Source: CAZPAH01 sp964584495
GTDB taxonomy: Bacteria; Krumholzibacteriota; Krumholzibacteriia; Krumholzibacteriales; Krumholzibacteriaceae
Direction: 5' to 3'
Assembly (NCBI GenBank): GCA_964584495.1
Contig: CAZPAH010000001.1
Span: forward strand, 25,575-89,574
DNA length: 64,000 nt
Part shown: piece after piece, positions 60,983 through 64,000 of the stretch
How the letters are laid out: the number at the start of each line of letters is the position of its first letter
How positions within the stretch are numbered: the first letter of the stretch is position 1
The notes under the pieces: model-generated
Told to the model about the DNA's origin: nothing
Databases searched by the model: none
The model's input: only the letters and a program-made list of their open reading frames with translations
Program-made: the position numbers and the translations under genes

Positions 60983-62955
60983 GAAAAGCCCGGATCATAT
61001 CGATTATCACAATTCTGACGGTGGCCGCAGCAGTCGCCCCGCCGGCCGCCCGGTCCGGGCAGCCCGACTCGACCGCAGTCGAAGGGACCACCGTGGCAGC
61101 GGACGATTCGGCGGGAGTGACCCTGATCGGCTGGGAACTTTGGATGGACAGGCTGAATCCTATGGCCAGGGCGACTATCAGGGGGAACGAGAGCAGCGTG
61201 ACCCTCACGAACTCGATGAGCGCCAGCATGAACGAGAACGGCTGGGTGATGAACAGCTCCATCGATATATCGAAAGAAAAATTCCGCGGCAGAGATATGG
61301 AAAACATGATGGAGAATTTCCTCATCAACGCGACGAGGATCGAGCCCGAATCGTATACCCTCGCGATGACAGTCTCGGACAGATACCTGAAGAAGAAAAC
61401 CTTCGGGCTGGCCAGGTTCGGCAAGGATATAGTCTTCGAGACCGAGGCGGCCTCGATCGATTTCAGCTACCTGAAACCGTTGCTGCACGCCAGGAAGTCG
61501 CAGTTGTCGATCAGGGGGTTGGCGAGCAGGGGGCAGAACGATTTCAAGTACGACAGGGCGCTCGACGGCGGGGCAGGGGCGTACCTGTGGTACGGGATAG
61601 GCGGAGCAATAAATGTGAGCGGAGGATACGGAACGAGCAGGAGGAGCGAGGGGAGCGATGTCGGAACGATCAGCTTCAACGGGATCCCGAGCAAGGTAGA
61701 CACGATGCGCGCGAAGATATCGCTGGGGCAAGGGGATGCTAAGATACTTTCGGTGAGCTATAACAGGACCTCCGGGGTCATAAGGAAGGTCGATCCGCCC
61801 TTGGGCAACTCCCTCGAGATACTCGACAACCCCGAGCTCGCTCAGGAAGAGGAAACGAGGAAGATGTCGGAGGTGATTGCGGTCCAGTCGAAGATCGAGC
61901 CTACCGACTATCTGGCGATCGGCGTGGAATTCAATCACGATTACAGCGACCAGCAGAACAGGGTCGACACGAGGCTCTCCAGGGAAACGGAGAGCAACAA
62001 TCTCGAGCTCAAAGCGGATTACACTTACTGCACCGGGGGGAACGCACTGTTCTCCTTCGACAGGGACGAGACGGATAACGATTACGGACCGGTCTCGGTG
62101 GCGAGCAATCTCGAGAAGATGAACAAGGCGAGCGTGCGGATCACGCATAAGATCTCCGATTCGCTGTCGGTCTCCCTGTTCGGGGCCATATCGTTGAAGC
62201 AGCGTTTCTACAAGAAGAAGGAGGCGAACCCGCGTGACGCCGACTACCTGACGCACAACCTCGCCTGCAAGATAGCGGCTTCCCCCTTCCCGGGTATAGA
62301 TACCGGCGTCGATCTCGGCTTCACCCGTTACGAAACGGTAAATATCGATGCAACGATCTCGGGGGACAACAGGGTAGATTTTCTGTACAGGGCCGAGCCG
62401 ACGATAACGATAACCCCGTTCAAGTGGCTGAGGATTTCCCAGAAGTACGATGTAAAGATAGAATACACCGAGTTCACGTACGTCCAGGAGGACAACTATC
62501 TCGACAGGACCACGACGCTGAGAACAGATGCCGATTTCACCATATTCCCTACCCTCACCTTCAGGTTCGGACATAGTTATATCATGAAAGACACGGGGAG
62601 CTACCTGCCTTCGGGAAAGAACAAGTACTACAACCGGACGGACGAGAACGTCGAGAACCGGATAAACATGAACCTGAACTACACGCCGGCCGTGGACCTC
62701 GATCTCTTCGTGCAGGCAGATTTCAGGGACCAGCAGAAGAATCGTCTCGGCGTCGAGGAGGGCAGGAGGGTGGTCACTTCCGCTTCGGAGGTCGAGTCGG
62801 GGGGATTCAAGGCGGGGTTCAGGAGGAACAGCAAGTTGACCGAGTCGGGAAGTCTCGATCTCGATATCGCATGGGTGAGGAAGTTCGGACCGTACCTCAC
62901 CCCGGAGAGGCGGGAGTTCTGGGAAGTGAATGCGAATCTCACGATATACTTCTAG
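60979..62955 (+). CDS. Predicted outer-membrane beta-barrel protein
   Basis: 658 residues, start overlapping the rsmA stop (ATGA). The signal peptide is MRKARIISIITILTVAAAVA with PPAARSG near the cleavage site. The body is rich in amphipathic strands with alternating residues and aromatic girdles (for example YLWYGIGGAINVSGGYGTSRR, LAIGVEFNHDYSDQQNRVDTRL, FRFGHSYIMKDTGSYL), and the protein ends in Phe (NLTIYF), as outer-membrane barrels usually do. No plug or periplasmic domain is evident. Similar in size and position to LptD beside ksgA, but no LptD motif is seen, so that idea is not adopted. Confidence 0.65.
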   Translation: MRKARIISIITILTVAAAVAPPAARSGQPDSTAVEGTTVAADDSAGVTLIGWELWMDRLNPMARATIRGNESSVTLTNSMSASMNENGWVMNSSIDISKEKFRGRDMENMMENFLINATRIEPESYTLAMTVSDRYLKKKTFGLARFGKDIVFETEAASIDFSYLKPLLHARKSQLSIRGLASRGQNDFKYDRALDGGAGAYLWYGIGGAINVSGGYGTSRRSEGSDVGTISFNGIPSKVDTMRAKISLGQGDAKILSVSYNRTSGVIRKVDPPLGNSLEILDNPELAQEEETRKMSEVIAVQSKIEPTDYLAIGVEFNHDYSDQQNRVDTRLSRETESNNLELKADYTYCTGGNALFSFDRDETDNDYGPVSVASNLEKMNKASVRITHKISDSLSVSLFGAISLKQRFYKKKEANPRDADYLTHNLACKIAASPFPGIDTGVDLGFTRYETVNIDATISGDNRVDFLYRAEPTITITPFKWLRISQKYDVKIEYTEFTYVQEDNYLDRTTTLRTDADFTIFPTLTFRFGHSYIMKDTGSYLPSGKNKYYNRTDENVENRINMNLNYTPAVDLDLFVQADFRDQQKNRLGVEEGRRVVTSASEVESGGFKAGFRRNSKLTESGSLDLDIAWVRKFGPYLTPERREFWEVNANLTIYF

Positions 62956-62965
62956 GAGAATGAAG

Positions 62966-63553
62966 ATGCGCTATAAAATTGTTGCGGCCGCGATACTGAT
63001 GTTGGTCTTGTCATGCCTGGTCGGCTGCATCTTCGAGCCGCGGACGGCGGAGGATCCGGGGGGGGACGAAGAGAACACATGGATAGTTCCCAGGGTGCCG
63101 AAGGATGTTTTCCTCAATCTCGCCTCGGGGCTCGCGGCGGCGGCAAACTCGAACTACGAGAGGAGTCTCGACACCGATTTCACCTTCATTCCGAGGGCTC
63201 AGGACCTCAACTCCTTTCCCGCCGGCACCTTCGATAGCTGGACGAAGGATGTGGAGCTACAGGTGCTGAACAGGATAAAGGGGGAGTACCAGGGGGAGAG
63301 GAAGGTCCAGTTCGGCGACGAGAACGGCACCTTCCCGAGGGAGGATGTCCTGGTCGGAGAGGCTATCTTCGAAGGCCCCTACCTGATCACCCTGAAGAGG
63401 GGGGACGGGACGGAGGATATATACGGCGGGACGGCCGAGTTTCATATAAAGGAGACATCTCAGGGGTGGGCGATCGTTCTGTGGAAAGATATAGATATTT
63501 CCGGCACATACCCGACTTCCGGCAACCTCAGGGGCTCCTACAGGGGGTCGTGA
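62966..63553 (+). CDS. Lipoprotein of unknown function, first of a tandem pair
   Basis: 195 residues. ATG 62966 has AGGAG seven bases upstream; ATG 62960 is too close to it. The lipobox is LVGC at about residue 18, followed by IFEP. The mature part has helix-rich VFLNLASGLAAAANSNYERSLDTDFTFIP, then strands with WAIVLWKDI, a pattern like NTF2/SnoaL-type folds. No catalytic motif is evident. It follows the barrel gene by ten bases and resembles the next lipoprotein in the C-I-F-x-P start. Confidence 0.65.
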   Translation: MRYKIVAAAILMLVLSCLVGCIFEPRTAEDPGGDEENTWIVPRVPKDVFLNLASGLAAAANSNYERSLDTDFTFIPRAQDLNSFPAGTFDSWTKDVELQVLNRIKGEYQGERKVQFGDENGTFPREDVLVGEAIFEGPYLITLKRGDGTEDIYGGTAEFHIKETSQGWAIVLWKDIDISGTYPTSGNLRGSYRGS

Positions 63554-63607
63554 CGCCGCCGCTATCAAGCGAAACCGTAAGATATACCGCAGCCGATTGA
63601 TAAAGAC

Positions 63608-63636
63608 TTGCGCCAAACCCTCTCATATGCTAAAAT
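63608..63636 (+). promoter_or_regulatory. Promoter candidate for the last lipoprotein gene
   Basis: TTGCGC (63608-63613) and TAAAAT (63631-63636) with a 17-base spacer, about 20 bases before the ATG at 63656. The -10 matches 5 of 6 consensus bases. Confidence 0.45.
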
Positions 63637-63655
63637 TCACAGTGGAGGTATAGAT

Positions 63656-64000
63656 ATGAAGAAAGATTTTGTCAAAGTGGCGATACCCCTGATCCTGATC
63701 TCGCTGGCATTCGGCCCCTCGGGATGCATCTTCAGCCCTGAGGAGAAGATCGACCCCAAGCCGCCGGAACCGATACCGTGGCCCGATCTGACGCAACATG
63801 AAGATATAGTGACCACGCTCCTGCTATCCTACAAGGAGCGGGATATAGATCATTATGCGGAGATAATACACGAGGATTACACCTGGTCGGATCAGGACGA
63901 CGAGTCTTACGGCAACGCCCAGGATATCACCTTCACCGGGAGGGTGTTCGAATACTACTCCTCGAAGCTGACGCTCGATATTTGGCCCGGGACCTGGACG
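63656..64000 (+). CDS. Lipoprotein of unknown function, second of a tandem pair (truncated by the window end)
   Basis: 115 residues are visible from ATG 63656 (GTGGAGG upstream). The signal peptide MKKDFVKVAIPLILISLAFG ends in a lipobox SGC followed by IFSP. The mature sequence has HEDIVTTLLLSYKERDIDHYAEIIHEDYTW, then polar strands, an arrangement like NTF2/SnoaL-type proteins and like the preceding lipoprotein. No stop is reached. Function is unknown. Confidence 0.7.
   Translation, partial: MKKDFVKVAIPLILISLAFGPSGCIFSPEEKIDPKPPEPIPWPDLTQHEDIVTTLLLSYKERDIDHYAEIIHEDYTWSDQDDESYGNAQDITFTGRVFEYYSSKLTLDIWPGTWT

Noticed and set aside
60496..62574. A 692-codon open frame on the minus strand opposite rsmA and the barrel gene
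   Set aside because: It mirrors two real plus-strand genes, has Arg/Pro/Val-rich low-information protein, no ribosome site and no recognisable motif. Long antisense frames are common at this GC content and codon use.
60979..62955. Assignment of the barrel gene as LptD
   Set aside because: Position beside rsmA is suggestive, but the N-terminal LptA-like domain and the conserved Cys pairs of LptD are absent.

Overview
The window carries the replication-origin region of a GC-rich bacterium with an outer membrane. The outer membrane is inferred from a long-form YidC with a large periplasmic domain, several lipoproteins, SurA-type chaperones, a CsgG-like protein and a predicted outer-membrane barrel. 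Two secreted proteins end in FlgD-like/type-A sorting-type domains (YPNPF...G-Y...W-G...G-Y), and one carries D-x-D-G-D-G calcium loops. Together with heavy AGG/AGA arginine use, this fits an uncultured FCB-group lineage (Krumholzibacteriota/Eisenbacteria-like). That placement is inference from style only, since no marker-gene comparison was possible.

Layout. Positions 1-10.9 kb hold mixed-strand genes: a truncated sensor histidine kinase, a CsgG-like protein, a Met-rich secreted protein, an M20 peptidase, an aldehyde dehydrogenase, a GT-C-like membrane protein, HflX and a secreted FlgD-domain protein. Positions 10.9-19.9 kb, all on the minus strand, read in transcription order dnaA, (oriC gap), dnaN, recF, dciA/DUF721, gyrB, gyrA. 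Positions 20.4-27.8 kb, all on the plus strand, hold rpmH, rnpA, yidD, yidC, jag/khpB, mnmE, mnmG, rsmG. A parS pair, a beta-helix lipoprotein, parA, parB, an M23 peptidase and a bactofilin follow (27.8-32.3 kb). From 32.4 to 42.8 kb there are hsp20, a secreted S8 protease, an S9 peptidase and a MoxR-DUF58-BatA set. From 42.8 to 64 kb there are mfd, three parvulin-type chaperones, an S4 protein, pdxA, ftsE-ftsX-envC-like, holB, ricT, metG, a TatD-radical SAM fusion, a zinc-ribbon/DUF2007-like protein, rsmA, an outer-membrane barrel candidate and two tandem lipoproteins, the second running off the end.

How it fits together. Gene orientation diverges at 18-20 kb: dnaA-gyrA point left and almost everything to the right points right, as expected for a bidirectional origin. 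The dnaA-dnaN gap contains DnaA boxes, a G-run and a run of triplets that fit the DnaA-trio motif. A second DnaA-box cluster lies upstream of dnaA. One perfect and one near-perfect parS site about 9 kb from the origin, next to parAB, complete an origin-segregation module, and the bactofilin/M23 pair behind parB may tie it to the cell envelope. The right arm is dominated by envelope biogenesis (parvulins, FtsEX-EnvC) mixed with conserved replication and RNA-modification genes in an order partly shared with both Bacillus (holB-yaaT-metS-tatD-ksgA) and Escherichia (surA-pdxA-ksgA). I saw no tRNA, rRNA, CRISPR array, transposase or prophage gene.
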